Assembly (NCBI RefSeq): GCF_000024565.1
Contig: NC_013515.1
Span: forward strand, 496,001 to 560,000
Source of the DNA: Streptobacillus moniliformis DSM 12112
GTDB taxonomy: Bacteria; Fusobacteriota; Fusobacteriia; Fusobacteriales; Leptotrichiaceae
Direction of reading: 5' to 3'
DNA length: 64,000 bases
Under the pieces are notes generated by a model, which was not told the DNA's origin, did no database searches, and worked only from the letters and a program-made list of their open reading frames with translations. Made by a program: the position numbers and the translations under genes. Of the stretch, positions 22,724-31,953 are shown in pieces (within the stretch, counting starts at the first letter, position 1; every line of letters begins with the position of its first letter).

Positions 22724-23899
22724 ATGGAAAAAAAATGTAAAGGTTGTGGACTTTTACTACAATCAAATGATCCAAAAATTGATGGATATGTACCACATGA
22801 AAAATTGATTTCAAATGATAAAATAATTTGTAAGAGATGTTTTAGATTAAAACATTATGGTGAAAATTTAGAAAAAGAGGAAGATAAATTAAGCTATCAA
22901 ATAGAGGTAAAAAAAGCTATTAAAGAAGCAGATATAATAATACCTATATTTGATATTATTGATTTTGAATCTTCATTTACTACTGAAATTATAGATTTAC
23001 TTGAAGATAAAACTATACTTGCAGTGATAAATAAGATAGATTTATTACCTGGATATATACATATAGCAGAGGTATCTAAATGGGTTAAATACTATTTTTC
23101 AGAAAATAATGTATATCCCGAAGATGTTGCTTTTATTTCTGCTAAGAATAGATATGGAGTTAATGGTATATTTAGAAAAATACAATACATTGCTAAAAAT
23201 ATCCTTAAAAAGAGTTTAGATAGTAATGTTAAAATTGCTGTAATAGGAGTATCAAATGTAGGTAAATCAAATTTGATAAATTTATTGCTTGAAAAAAATA
23301 TTAGTACAGTATCTAAATTTTCTGGAACCACTAAAAAAATGTTGGTAAATAAGAAAAAAACTAAAGAATATATGCTAACTATAATAGATACTCCAGGATT
23401 AATTCCTGAAGGAAGATTATCAGATTTATTAAATTCAGATATTTCATATAAATTAGTACCAAGTGGGGAAATATCAAGAAAAACATATAGACTTAAGGAA
23501 AAACAAGTATTTATGTTTGAAAATTTAGCGTATTTTGAGGTTAAGAATATACCTGATAATAAAAGCAGTGCTATAATTTCTGCATATGCTTCAAGAGAAG
23601 TTAAATTTCATATTACTAATATGGAAAAAGCTAAAGAATTATCAAAAAATGGATTTTTTAAATTCTTAGATGAAGAAAATTATAATAAATATTTTTCAAA
23701 TGATTTCATAAAACAAGATTACATAATAGAAGAAAATGAAGATTTTGTAATAGCTGGACTTGGATATATTGAAGTTAAAAGAGGTCCACTAGAAATCTCT
23801 GCATATTATCCAAAAGATGTAAAAGCATTGGTAAGAAAGAGTATATCAAAAAACTCTGATTTTGAAGAAGAATTAGATGAGGATGATTTATTGTGGTAA
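22724..23899 (+). CDS. yqeH: Circularly permuted ribosome biogenesis GTPase YqeH
   Basis: A 391-residue GTPase of the YqeH family, which helps assemble the 30S subunit. The N-terminus has a Cys4 zinc ribbon (CKGCG at the start and CKRCF about 30 residues on). The G motifs come in permuted order: G4 as NKID near residue 105, then G1 as GVSNVGKSN and G3 as DTPG. This order, G4-G5-G1-G2-G3, marks the family. The C-terminal ~150 residues match the family's RNA-related domain. It starts nine bases after the recombinase gene. Confidence 0.92.
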   Translation: MEKKCKGCGLLLQSNDPKIDGYVPHEKLISNDKIICKRCFRLKHYGENLEKEEDKLSYQIEVKKAIKEADIIIPIFDIIDFESSFTTEIIDLLEDKTILAVINKIDLLPGYIHIAEVSKWVKYYFSENNVYPEDVAFISAKNRYGVNGIFRKIQYIAKNILKKSLDSNVKIAVIGVSNVGKSNLINLLLEKNISTVSKFSGTTKKMLVNKKKTKEYMLTIIDTPGLIPEGRLSDLLNSDISYKLVPSGEISRKTYRLKEKQVFMFENLAYFEVKNIPDNKSSAIISAYASREVKFHITNMEKAKELSKNGFFKFLDEENYNKYFSNDFIKQDYIIEENEDFVIAGLGYIEVKRGPLEISAYYPKDVKALVRKSISKNSDFEEELDEDDLLW

Positions 23900-24006
23900 A
23901 AATTTTAAGAAAAATAATAGTAGTTTTAATATTATTAACAATATCTTATTGTTATGCTACTAATAGAATATATGATTCAAGTAATAAAGAAATGGTAAAT
24001 AAATAA
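23893..24006 (+). CDS. Small secreted or membrane peptide (37 residues)
   Basis: A short open frame starts at GTG 23893, inside the last codons of yqeH, and its TAA overlaps the ATG of the next gene in TAATG. The product has a hydrophobic segment IIVVLILLTISYCYA, then a short polar tail NRIYDSSNKEMVNK, like a signal peptide with a tiny mature part or a lipoprotein-like peptide (the Cys is followed by Tyr). The tight overlaps at both ends suggest translational coupling. No homologue is known to me; it may be a real microprotein or a chance open frame. Confidence 0.45.
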   Translation: MVKILRKIIVVLILLTISYCYATNRIYDSSNKEMVNK

Positions 24007-24764
24007 TGAAAGTTGCTGTATTAGGAAGTAGCAGTAGTGGTAATTCAACTTTTGTAGAGGTTGGTGGAGTAAAGTTATTAGTAGATATAGGATTTAGTTT
24101 AAAAAAAACAATTGAAAAACTTGAAAGCATAAATGAAAGATTAGAAGATATTTATGCAGTTTTTATTACACATGAACACATAGATCATGTTAAATCATTA
24201 GGACCATTACTTAGAAAAACTAATATATTGGTATATATACATGAAGATTCATATAATATGATAAAATCAAAATTAGGTAAATATGATGAAGAAAGAATAA
24301 TATTTTTAAATAAAAGAGAAGTATATATTAAAAATGCTTGTGTAATAAATTTTGATTTAACTCATGATTCAGAACATTGTTTAGGATTTTCATTTATAGA
24401 AAACAATAAAAAGTTTGTATATATAACTGATGCAGGCTATGTTACTAAAGCTATGGAACTTCAGTGTCAAAATGCAGATGTTATAGCAATAGAAAGTAAT
24501 TATGATTATGATTTATTAATGTCAGGTTCTTATCCTTGGGATATAAAGAGTAGAATTAAAAGTAAATTTGGTCATTTAAGTAATCAAGATTGCTTGAAGT
24601 TATTAAAGAACAGTTATACAGAAAAATTAAAGAAAATATTTTTAATGCATTTAAGTGAAGAAAATAATATGCCATCACTTGCAATGTATAATATAAGGAA
24701 AGAGTATAAGAATATTGATGTAGAAGTTTCAGATGAAAATGTTACTAGTATTTTTGAAATTTAG
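24006..24764 (+). CDS. Metallo-beta-lactamase fold hydrolase, YycJ/WalJ-like
   Basis: A 252-residue single-domain MBL protein. SSSSGNSTFVEVGG at the N-terminus and the metal motif THEHIDHVKSLG (HxHxDH) mark the YycJ/WalJ/VicX group of presumed nucleases, which in Bacillus lies beside walRK. Further metal ligands are likely His in LTHDSEHCLG, Asp in YITDAGY, and His in GHLSNQDCL and LMHLSEENN. Here it is not beside a two-component system but follows yqeH. The GSSSSGNS motif is characteristic. The start overlaps the previous small frame. Confidence 0.85.
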   Translation: MKVAVLGSSSSGNSTFVEVGGVKLLVDIGFSLKKTIEKLESINERLEDIYAVFITHEHIDHVKSLGPLLRKTNILVYIHEDSYNMIKSKLGKYDEERIIFLNKREVYIKNACVINFDLTHDSEHCLGFSFIENNKKFVYITDAGYVTKAMELQCQNADVIAIESNYDYDLLMSGSYPWDIKSRIKSKFGHLSNQDCLKLLKNSYTEKLKKIFLMHLSEENNMPSLAMYNIRKEYKNIDVEVSDENVTSIFEI

Positions 24765-24773
24765 GGGGAAAAT

Positions 24774-25340
24774 ATGTGGAAAGAATTGGAATATAGAATT
24801 AGAACATTAAGTGTTTATAGGAACTATAAAAGTAATGAAGAAATTATGCTAGGTCAAGGAAATAGAAATTCTAAAATAATGTTAATATTACCTGATATAG
24901 AAAAAGAAGCTTTGGAAAATGGAAATATACTTGATAGTAATAATGGTAAGGTTATACAAAATATTTTTAAATATTTAGGTTTAGATATTGATAATATGTA
25001 CATTACTTCATTATATAAATTAGATAAAAATTTTATTAGATATGATGTAAATACTATAGAAGAATTATTAGATGTCCTTATAACAGAAATTATGTATGTT
25101 AATCCTAAATACATAGTAACTATAGGTGAAGAAGTATTTAACATACTGATATCAGATGCTTTAGGAAAAGATAATAAAAAAATGAATGTAAATATTAATA
25201 AATGTGTAGGAAATATTTATGAATATTTTGAAAAAGTCCTAATCCCTATATATGATATACCATATATATCTAAGGCAAAAAAGGAAGAAAAGATTAAGAT
25301 AGTAGATGTATTAAAATTAATTAAGGAGAAAAATAAATGA
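24774..25340 (+). CDS. Degenerate uracil-DNA glycosylase family 4-like protein
   Basis: A 188-residue protein matching the layout of family 4 uracil-DNA glycosylases. The stretch KIMLILPDIEKEALENGN corresponds to the family's 'LMLVGEAPG..ED..G.PFVG', LDSNNGKVIQNIFKYLGLDIDNMYITSLYKL to the 'G.LL..ML..IGL....VYITN.VKC' block, and NPKYIVTIGEEVFNILI to 'P..I..LG..A...L'. The GEAPG loop with its catalytic acid and the Fe-S cysteines of the family are absent (only one Cys late in the chain). So the fold is probably kept and the glycosylase chemistry probably lost. It overlaps ychF by four bases. Confidence 0.6.
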   Translation: MWKELEYRIRTLSVYRNYKSNEEIMLGQGNRNSKIMLILPDIEKEALENGNILDSNNGKVIQNIFKYLGLDIDNMYITSLYKLDKNFIRYDVNTIEELLDVLITEIMYVNPKYIVTIGEEVFNILISDALGKDNKKMNVNINKCVGNIYEYFEKVLIPIYDIPYISKAKKEEKIKIVDVLKLIKEKNK

Positions 25341-26437
25341 TAGGAATTGGAATAGTAGGATTACCTAATGTAGGTAAATCAACATTGTTTAATGCTATAA
25401 CAAAAACACAGAATGCAGAAGCTGCTAATTATCCATTTGCAACTATAGAACCAAATGTAGGTATAGTTTCTGTACCAGATCAAAGATTAAATGAAATTGC
25501 AAAAATAATTAATCCTAAAAGAGTTTTAGGAGCTTCAGTAGAATTTGTTGATATAGCAGGACTTGTAAAGGGTGCATCTAGTGGTGAAGGATTAGGTAAC
25601 CAATTTCTAAGTAATATTAGAAATACTAAAGCCATATGTCAGGTTGTAAGATGTTTTGAAGATGAAAATATTATACATGTTGAAGGTAGTGTAGATCCAA
25701 TTAGAGATATAGAGATAATTAATAGTGAATTAATATTAGCTGATATAGATACTGTAGAAAAAGCTATAGTTAAAAATTCAAAACTTTCTAGGACAAATAA
25801 AGAAGCAAAAATACTAGTTGATACTTTAGAAAAATGTAAAAAAATATTAGAAGAATACAAGATGTTGTCAAGCTATAATTTTACAGAAGAGGAATTAAAT
25901 GCAATAAGAACATATCAATTTCTAACTTTAAAACCTATGATGTTTGGATTAAATATATCTGAGGAAGATTTAGTAAATGGAACTGAAAACGATCATATGA
26001 AAAAAGTTAGAGAATATGCTGAAAGTATAAATGCAGAATGTGTCTCTTTTTCAGCTAAAGTTGAATCAGAATTAATAGAAATAGAAGATGAAGATGAAAG
26101 AAATGAATTTATTGAAAGTTTAGGAATAAAAGAACCTAGTTTAAATAGATTTATAAGATCAGGATTTAAATTACTTGGTTTAATTTCATATTTTACTGCT
26201 GGTGAGCAAGAAGTTAGAGCATGGACTATAGAACAAGGAACATTTGCTCCTAAAGCAGCAAGTGAAATACATTCTGATATAGAAAGAGGATTTATTAGAG
26301 CTGAAGTGGTAGCATATGATAAGTTTATTGAATATAAGGGATGGGCAGGTAGTAAAGAAAAAGGTGCTATGAGATTAGAAGGTAAAGAATATTTAGTTAA
26401 AGATGGGGACGTAATGTTTTTTAGATTTAATGTATAA
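25337..26437 (+). CDS. ychF: Redox-regulated ATPase YchF (Obg-like)
   Basis: A 366-residue TRAFAC P-loop protein of the YchF/OLA1 family, which binds ATP rather than GTP because the G4 motif is altered; here it reads NISEEDL. G1 is GLPNVGKST and G3 is DIAGLVKGASSGEGLGNQFL. The C-terminal TGS-like domain contains FTAGEQEVRAWTIEQGTFAP and ends GDVMFFRFNV, as in YchF generally. The family binds ribosomes and reacts to oxidative stress. The start overlaps the previous gene (ATGA type overlap). Length is normal. Confidence 0.95.
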   Translation: MIGIGIVGLPNVGKSTLFNAITKTQNAEAANYPFATIEPNVGIVSVPDQRLNEIAKIINPKRVLGASVEFVDIAGLVKGASSGEGLGNQFLSNIRNTKAICQVVRCFEDENIIHVEGSVDPIRDIEIINSELILADIDTVEKAIVKNSKLSRTNKEAKILVDTLEKCKKILEEYKMLSSYNFTEEELNAIRTYQFLTLKPMMFGLNISEEDLVNGTENDHMKKVREYAESINAECVSFSAKVESELIEIEDEDERNEFIESLGIKEPSLNRFIRSGFKLLGLISYFTAGEQEVRAWTIEQGTFAPKAASEIHSDIERGFIRAEVVAYDKFIEYKGWAGSKEKGAMRLEGKEYLVKDGDVMFFRFNV

Positions 26438-26448
26438 AGGAGAAAAAT

Positions 26449-27801
26449 ATGTATGATTTATTAGTTATTGGTTGGGGAAAAGGTGGAAAAACTTTAGCAG
26501 GAATTTTAGCCAATAAAGGTAAAAAAGTTGCAATAATAGAAAAAGATCCTAAAATGTATGGAGGAACATGTCCTAATGTAGGTTGCCTTCCTACAAAAGC
26601 TATGGTACATAGGGCTAAAATATTATCTGAAATGGAATTATTAGGTGTTGAAAGAGATTATGAATTTAATAATATAATATATCAAAATGCATTATCAGAA
26701 AAGAAAAAACTTGTTAATAAGGTTAATACAGCTAACTTTAACTTACTTAATAATAATGAAAATGTTACTGTATATAATGGTGAAGCTAAATTTATATCAA
26801 ATACTGAAGTTATGGTAAATGGTGAAATTTTAACAGCAAAAAATATAGTTATTAATACAGGTTCTAAAACAAGAATACCTAATATAAAAGGTGTAGAAAG
26901 TAAACATGTACTAACTAGTGATGATGGTTTAGAACTTGAGATATTACCTAAAAAATTAGCCATAATAGGGGGAGGATTTATAGGGATTGAATTTGCAAGT
27001 TACTTTAGTAATTTTGGATCTGATGTTACAGTATTTGAAGGTATAGATAAGTTTATGCCAAAAGAAGATATTGATATATCTGAAACTATATTTAATATAT
27101 TAGTTGAACAAGGCATTAATTTTAATTTTGGAATTAAAATATTAGAATTTAATGAAGTTGAAGATAGTATAGAAATTAAATTTGAAAAAGATGGAGAAAT
27201 AAAATCTGAAATATTTGATAAGATTTTAATTTCTATTGGAAGAGAACCTAATATTGAAGGACTTGATTTAGAAAATACTAATATTACTGTTTCTGATAGA
27301 GGAGAAGTAGTTGTAAATGAATATTTGGAAACTACAGTTAAAGGAATATATGCAGTAGGTGATGTTAAAGGTGGAGAAATGTTTACTGCTGTATCTTTAG
27401 ATGATAGTAGAATAATATTGCCTCAAATATTAGGTGAAAAAGGAAGAAGCCTTGTATCAGGCAGAAATGTACCTAAAGTATTATTTATTGATCCAAGTTA
27501 TGCACAAGTAGGGCTTAATGAAAAACAAGCTACTGAAAAAGGTATTAAATATATAGTAAAAAAATTAGCTACAACAGCTATACCTAAATCTTTAGTTATA
27601 GGAGAAACTGATGGATTTACTAAGGTACTAATTAATGAAAATGATGAAATAATTGGAGCCTTTATAATTAATTATGAAGCACATGAAATGATTAATTTAT
27701 TAGCACTTGCTATAGATCAAAAAATTAAATATCAAGTTTTAAGGGATTTAATTTATTCTCATCCAGTATTTACAGAAGGACTAAATGATATTTTAAAATA
27801 A
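26449..27801 (+). CDS. Pyridine nucleotide-disulfide oxidoreductase
   Basis: A 450-residue flavoenzyme of the glutathione reductase/dihydrolipoamide dehydrogenase superfamily. The N-terminal FAD motif is GWGKGGKTLAG, the redox-active pair is in GGTCPNVGCLPTK (CxxxxC), the NADH motif is GGGFIGIEFASYFSNFG, and the second FAD motif is TTVKGIYAVGDVKGG. The C-terminal His-Glu of the catalytic dyad falls in YSHPVFTEGLNDIL. Without lipoate or pyruvate dehydrogenase genes nearby, this could be an RclA- or MerA-like reductase rather than the E3 of a complex. It is 11 bases after ychF. Confidence 0.85.
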   Translation: MYDLLVIGWGKGGKTLAGILANKGKKVAIIEKDPKMYGGTCPNVGCLPTKAMVHRAKILSEMELLGVERDYEFNNIIYQNALSEKKKLVNKVNTANFNLLNNNENVTVYNGEAKFISNTEVMVNGEILTAKNIVINTGSKTRIPNIKGVESKHVLTSDDGLELEILPKKLAIIGGGFIGIEFASYFSNFGSDVTVFEGIDKFMPKEDIDISETIFNILVEQGINFNFGIKILEFNEVEDSIEIKFEKDGEIKSEIFDKILISIGREPNIEGLDLENTNITVSDRGEVVVNEYLETTVKGIYAVGDVKGGEMFTAVSLDDSRIILPQILGEKGRSLVSGRNVPKVLFIDPSYAQVGLNEKQATEKGIKYIVKKLATTAIPKSLVIGETDGFTKVLINENDEIIGAFIINYEAHEMINLLALAIDQKIKYQVLRDLIYSHPVFTEGLNDILK

Positions 27802-27814
27802 ATTAGGAGGGTAA

Positions 27815-28654
27815 ATGGAATCTGTAATGACATATTTAAAGAAAATATTTGATTTAACTTTTATTTTACATTGGTTAGAAAATAATTTATTTAAATTATT
27901 AATGGGATTAATTATATTATTTTTCTATAAAAAAATAGCTGATTTTATTTTAAAATTATTAGATAAGATACTATTTTCAAAAATTAAAGATCATGGATTA
28001 AGAAGTTTTTTAAAATCATTTTTAAAAGTGTTTATACATATAGTGTTAGTGTATTTAATTATAGGATTATTTGGATTTAACTTAACTACATTATTTGCTT
28101 TAGTTGGAGCACTTTCAGTAGTATTAGGGTTTGCTTTTAAAGAAATTATTCAAAATATTTTTGGAGGTATAATATTACTAGTATTTAAACCATTTAAAGT
28201 GGGAGATGTTATACAATATAATAGTTATATGGGGACTGTAAAAAAAATAGAAATTTTTTATACAAGAATTATTAATTTTCAGAATGAAACAGTAATTGTT
28301 CCTAATGGATTATTAATTAATAATGAAATAAGAAATATAACTGCACAAAATAGAAGAAGATTAGATCTTATAATATCTGTATCATATGAATCTAATTTAG
28401 CTCAAGTTAAAGAAATATTAGAGAAAATTGTAGCAGATTGTGAATATGTACTTAGAGGTAAAAATGATAATATAACTATAGGTATAGGTGAACTAGGTTC
28501 ATCTTCAATTAACTTTGTAACTAATGTATATGTATTGCCAGAACATTATGTATTAGCTAAATTTTTCATTCTTGAAGAAGCTAAAAAAAGATTTGATCTT
28601 GCAGGTATATCAATACCATTTAATCAACTTGACATATACATTAAAAATAAATAG
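27815..28654 (+). CDS. MscS-type mechanosensitive channel
   Basis: A 279-residue small-conductance mechanosensitive channel, close in length to E. coli MscS. Three membrane segments lie at roughly residues 25-45, 65-90 and 95-125; the pore helix is in ALVGALSVVLGFAFKEIIQNIFGG. The cytoplasmic beta domain starts with FKVGDVIQYNSYMGTVKKIEIFYTRI. Channels of this family open on membrane stretch and release solutes after hypo-osmotic shock. The start has AGGAGGG six bases upstream and follows the oxidoreductase after 13 bases. Confidence 0.92.
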   Translation: MESVMTYLKKIFDLTFILHWLENNLFKLLMGLIILFFYKKIADFILKLLDKILFSKIKDHGLRSFLKSFLKVFIHIVLVYLIIGLFGFNLTTLFALVGALSVVLGFAFKEIIQNIFGGIILLVFKPFKVGDVIQYNSYMGTVKKIEIFYTRIINFQNETVIVPNGLLINNEIRNITAQNRRRLDLIISVSYESNLAQVKEILEKIVADCEYVLRGKNDNITIGIGELGSSSINFVTNVYVLPEHYVLAKFFILEEAKKRFDLAGISIPFNQLDIYIKNK

Positions 28655-28662
28655 GGGGTTTT

Positions 28663-29289
28663 ATGGAAGTAATTAGATTTGAAAATTACGATTATACAAG
28701 TAATACCTATGTTATAATAAGTGATGAAAAAACATATATAATTGATCCAGGTTCTAAAAATATGACTAAAGTATTAGAATATATTAAAGAAAATGATTTA
28801 AATTTAACGGCAGTACTTTTAACTCACGGTCATTTTGATCATATCTTAGGATTACCTATGATACTTGAATATAAAAATGTAACGGTGTATATACATGAAA
28901 ATGAAAAAGAATTTTTATATAATGGGAACTTATCGTTACTTTTATGGGCACAAACTAATCAAAGTTATTTAACACCATGTTTAGAAAATGCTAATATAGT
29001 TACATTAAAAGATGGAGACAGGATAGATAAATTTGAGATAATACATACACCTGGTCATACTAATGGTGGTATATGTTACTATAATAAAGAAGAAAAAATA
29101 ATATTTACTGGAGATACCTTATTTAAAAATACTTATGGTAGAGTTGATCTGCCTACTGGTGATTCAGAAGCTATGTGGAAATCTATAGCTAAGATATTAA
29201 AACTAGAAAGGGATACAATTATATATCCTGGACATGGAGATAGTACTACTGTTGCTATGGAATATTCTTTTTATTATTCAGCATTTTAG
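28663..29289 (+). CDS. Metallo-beta-lactamase fold hydrolase (glyoxalase II-like)
   Basis: A 208-residue MBL-fold hydrolase. Metal motifs read THGHFDHILGLP (HxHxDH), HTPGHTNGG, TGDTLFKNTYGRVDLPTGD and YPGHGDSTT. That order matches the compact glyoxalase II-like or ETHE1-related group, which lacks the C-terminal glyoxalase substrate domain. The substrate is unknown; thioester hydrolysis is the commonest role. It lies eight bases after the MscS gene and closes the plus-strand housekeeping block; the accessory region starts behind it. Confidence 0.85.
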   Translation: MEVIRFENYDYTSNTYVIISDEKTYIIDPGSKNMTKVLEYIKENDLNLTAVLLTHGHFDHILGLPMILEYKNVTVYIHENEKEFLYNGNLSLLLWAQTNQSYLTPCLENANIVTLKDGDRIDKFEIIHTPGHTNGGICYYNKEEKIIFTGDTLFKNTYGRVDLPTGDSEAMWKSIAKILKLERDTIIYPGHGDSTTVAMEYSFYYSAF

Positions 29290-29404
29290 ATTGTTTCTTT
29301 GAATTAAAATATTTATAATATAAATATATTAATATAATATATATATTTTATATATTGATAATATTCTGATACAATTTTAATATAAAATATTAAGGAGGAA
29401 ATTT

Positions 29405-29551
29405 ATGAGAAATTTAACTGAAAAAGAAATTTATGAAATTGTTGGAGGGACTCATCAGTTTATAGAGAAACCACCGATTAACGAAATATATCCTAATGTA
29501 ACAGCGAACTGTACAGTGCATCCATCTCCGAATTATGTTTTGATTCCTTAA
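29405..29551 (+). CDS. Double-glycine leader peptide 1 (bacteriocin-like precursor)
   Basis: A 48-residue open frame with a strong ribosome site (AAGGAGGA, spacing about six). The N-terminus MRNLTEKEIYEIVGG fits the leader cut by C39 peptidase exporters (the LS..EL..I.GG pattern), with cleavage expected after residue 15. The remaining 33 residues begin THQFIEKPP and are proline-rich and polar, with a single Cys, so it is not a typical membrane-active class II bacteriocin; a signalling peptide or modified peptide are alternatives. A hairpin terminator follows at 29611. Two more such precursors lie at 31954 and 33720, and a C39-type exporter at 40944. Confidence 0.7.
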   Translation: MRNLTEKEIYEIVGGTHQFIEKPPINEIYPNVTANCTVHPSPNYVLIP

Positions 29552-29831
29552 TGTTATTAATATTATTCTTAAATTTTTAGCTAATAAAGAGGAATAATAT
29601 AAAATTTTATGCTATACCTTATTATATTAGATTTGAGGTATAGCTTTTATATTTCATAGGTTTATATAAAATAGAATATATAAACATAGTGCTATTATAT
29701 TTCATCTAAAAATTGAAATAAATTTTAAATTATTTATTATATTTTTTTAATTTTGAATTGATAGAACGATATTTTAATAATTTATAATTCCTTTTTATTA
29801 ATTTTAAATTAAATATAGAAAAATAAATATT
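29552..29831. other. AT-rich intergenic stretch with a terminator hairpin
   Basis: No gene is seen between peptide 1 and the S41 peptidase tail. GCTATACCT (29611-29619) pairs with AGGTATAGC (29636-29644) and is followed by TTTTAT, a terminator for peptide 1. The rest is plain A/T sequence. Confidence 0.5.
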
Positions 29832-29989
29832 TATACATAAAAAAATGACTCTAAATTTTAAATAAAATTTTTGAATCATCTTTTCTCTATATTAATCTAT
29901 TTTCTTTATTAATTCTTTAACCACATTTTCTATATCTTTACCATCTTTAATCCAAACATCAGGATAAAATCCTATTCCCTCTCCATGAT
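29832..29989 (-). repeat. Inverted repeat, left copy: S41 gene tail plus terminator
   Basis: On the minus strand this runs from the codons for HGEGIGFYP through the stop and terminator to TATGTATA. It matches 44185-44345 on the plus strand. The outer 54 bases (29832-29885 against 44291-44344) differ at one position only. The terminator stem ATGATTC/GAGTCAT lies inside it. Confidence 0.8.
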
Positions 29990-31262
29990 ATTCTTTAGGT
30001 ACAAAACTTCCACTTCTTGGGATTTTTAATATTAAATTAGAATTTTTTAGAATATAGTTATCGCCAGAAGTAGTTATAAAAGTACCACTAGAATTTGAAC
30101 CTAAAACATATACATTTTTATAATCAAGTAGCTTTAACATAGATATTGTAACTTCACTAGAAGAGGCACTCTTATTATTAACTATAATAAAAATTTTAGA
30201 TTTTCCTCTTTTTTTCACGAATTTTTCTACACCTTTTTTATAATTATCATAATACCATGACAAATAACTAGTGATATTATTATATTTATTACCAACTAAA
30301 TTTATAACATTAAATGGTAAATCATAATATCTTCTTAAAATATATTCTATAGAAGATATATATCCACCTGAATTTCCTCTTAAGTCTATTATTAAATTTT
30401 TATTTTCAACTTTTTCATCTTTTAGTTTATAAAATAAATATTCTTCTAAATTTTTACCATTTAAGTTAATGTTTAAAAAAGTTGGTAAGCTTAAGTAAAT
30501 ATAATCTTTTTCAACTTTTAATTGGAATTGATTTGACATTTTTCCATTAATTTTTAAAATTTCTATTTCTTCATAACTATTATCAGTATATTCTATTTTA
30601 ATATTCTTGCTTAAACTTCCTATAAAATCTATATCTACAATAGTGTATTGCAGATTAAAATTTTCATCTAAAGTCTTGACTATAAATTTTTCAATATCTT
30701 CTTCATCATTTATCTTATATATTTCTTTATTATTTATAAAATATTTTCCGTTATTTTTCTTTATGTATTTATTATAGATATATGAACTTGATTTTTTAGA
30801 AATCTTATTTTCTTCAAAAATAAAATGACTATTATTAATATATTTATTTAGTAAATTTAAAATTTTTTTCTTAAAATCTGTAAGTGATATTTTATTATCT
30901 ACATCTTTTAAAATTATATCTTTTTCTTTTTCTAAATTTTTAAAATCAATATTATTATATTCAACATATCTTGTTTTTAATAAATAAAGTAAAAGCTCTA
31001 TATCTTCTTTAGCTTCTTCCTTACTTAACATTTCAGGTTTAATAAACATTTCTTTTAATATATCATCAGAAAAATAATTATGTTTAATTATTTTTTCATA
31101 TTCTAAATTAATTAATTCATCATTTTTATTAAATGTATTAGTATATTTTGAATAATCTATATTAACCTTATATGGAACTAAGTTGATTTCATCTTTTTTA
31201 AATATATTACAACTGCATAATATATATAGTGTAAATAAGATATAAAATATTTTTTTTAACAT
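29892..31262 (-). CDS. S41 family peptidase, lipoprotein
   Basis: A 456-residue protein when started at the ATG at 31262, which has GGAG about six bases upstream; a TTG at 31274 would add four residues. Residues 1-18 are a lipoprotein signal (LCSC, Cys18). The C-terminal half is the S41/tail-specific protease fold: LIIDLRGNSGGYISS is the conserved block of C-terminal processing peptidases, and IVNNKSASSSEVTISMLK holds the presumed catalytic Ser. The very C-terminus has EYHGEGIGFYPDVWI, also family typical. Its place among double-glycine peptides suggests peptide processing or self-protection, but that is inference. A decayed copy of its 3' end lies at 44185, after the HlyD gene. Confidence 0.82.
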   Translation of the reverse strand: MLKKIFYILFTLYILCSCNIFKKDEINLVPYKVNIDYSKYTNTFNKNDELINLEYEKIIKHNYFSDDILKEMFIKPEMLSKEEAKEDIELLLYLLKTRYVEYNNIDFKNLEKEKDIILKDVDNKISLTDFKKKILNLLNKYINNSHFIFEENKISKKSSSYIYNKYIKKNNGKYFINNKEIYKINDEEDIEKFIVKTLDENFNLQYTIVDIDFIGSLSKNIKIEYTDNSYEEIEILKINGKMSNQFQLKVEKDYIYLSLPTFLNINLNGKNLEEYLFYKLKDEKVENKNLIIDLRGNSGGYISSIEYILRRYYDLPFNVINLVGNKYNNITSYLSWYYDNYKKGVEKFVKKRGKSKIFIIVNNKSASSSEVTISMLKLLDYKNVYVLGSNSSGTFITTSGDNYILKNSNLILKIPRSGSFVPKEYHGEGIGFYPDVWIKDGKDIENVVKELIKKID

Positions 31263-31274
31263 TTTGAACTCCAA

Positions 31275-31894
31275 ACTTTATTATATGATATAGATAGCTT
31301 ATAACTTAAGACAGTTATTTTTTCATAAACAGCTCCCCTTAATATTCTTATTAGTATTTTATCATAATATTAATAAATATGTAAAATATATATATTTAAT
31401 TAATATTATTAATAATTTAAATACTTCCATATAAACTCATTACTAAACAATAGAAATATTTATTTTGTAATTTAATAACTAATGGTAATTTAGATAATAT
31501 TAAAAATAAAGCTATAAAAGTTGTTTCTAATATATATAAATGATATTAATAGTTCTAAATATGTTTTATTATTACTCATGGATATACGGTTACTTTCAAT
31601 AAATTTAGTTGTTTGTTATTGTACTGTATATCCTATTTTTTTTGACACTTATTTTTTGAATTTACAATTTTTTCATTTATTTATAAATATATCTTTTTTT
31701 AATTTTAATATTGCCTTATAATTATACCACCATAGTATTTTCTAAACAATAAACTCTTATTTTATATACCATTATCATTAAATATAAAATTAAAAAATAT
31801 TTTCATAATATGAAACCAATAAAAGGATTATATATTCTTTCACTATATCGAACCATATTTTTTATTATTAATAAAATTATTATCAATTATTTTA
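31275..31894. other. Very AT-rich region without a convincing gene
   Basis: About 620 bases of nearly pure A/T between the S41 start and the promoter of peptide 2. A 66-codon frame at 31521 has no ribosome site and an implausible run of Phe, Ile, Leu and Tyr codons, as expected by chance at this base composition. It may hold decayed sequence but nothing recognisable. Confidence 0.5.
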
Positions 31895-31924
31895 TTGACA
31901 ATAATTTTGAAAACATAATATAAT
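31895..31924 (+). promoter_or_regulatory. Promoter of double-glycine peptide 2
   Basis: TTGACA (31895-31900) and TATAAT (31919-31924), both exact, with an 18-base spacer, ending 29 bases before the peptide start. Confidence 0.65.
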
Positions 31925-31953
31925 TAAAATAAATATATTAAAGGAAAATTATT

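Noticed and set aside
31521-31721. 66-codon frame in the AT-rich gap
   Set aside because: No ribosome site; composition as expected by chance at this A/T level.
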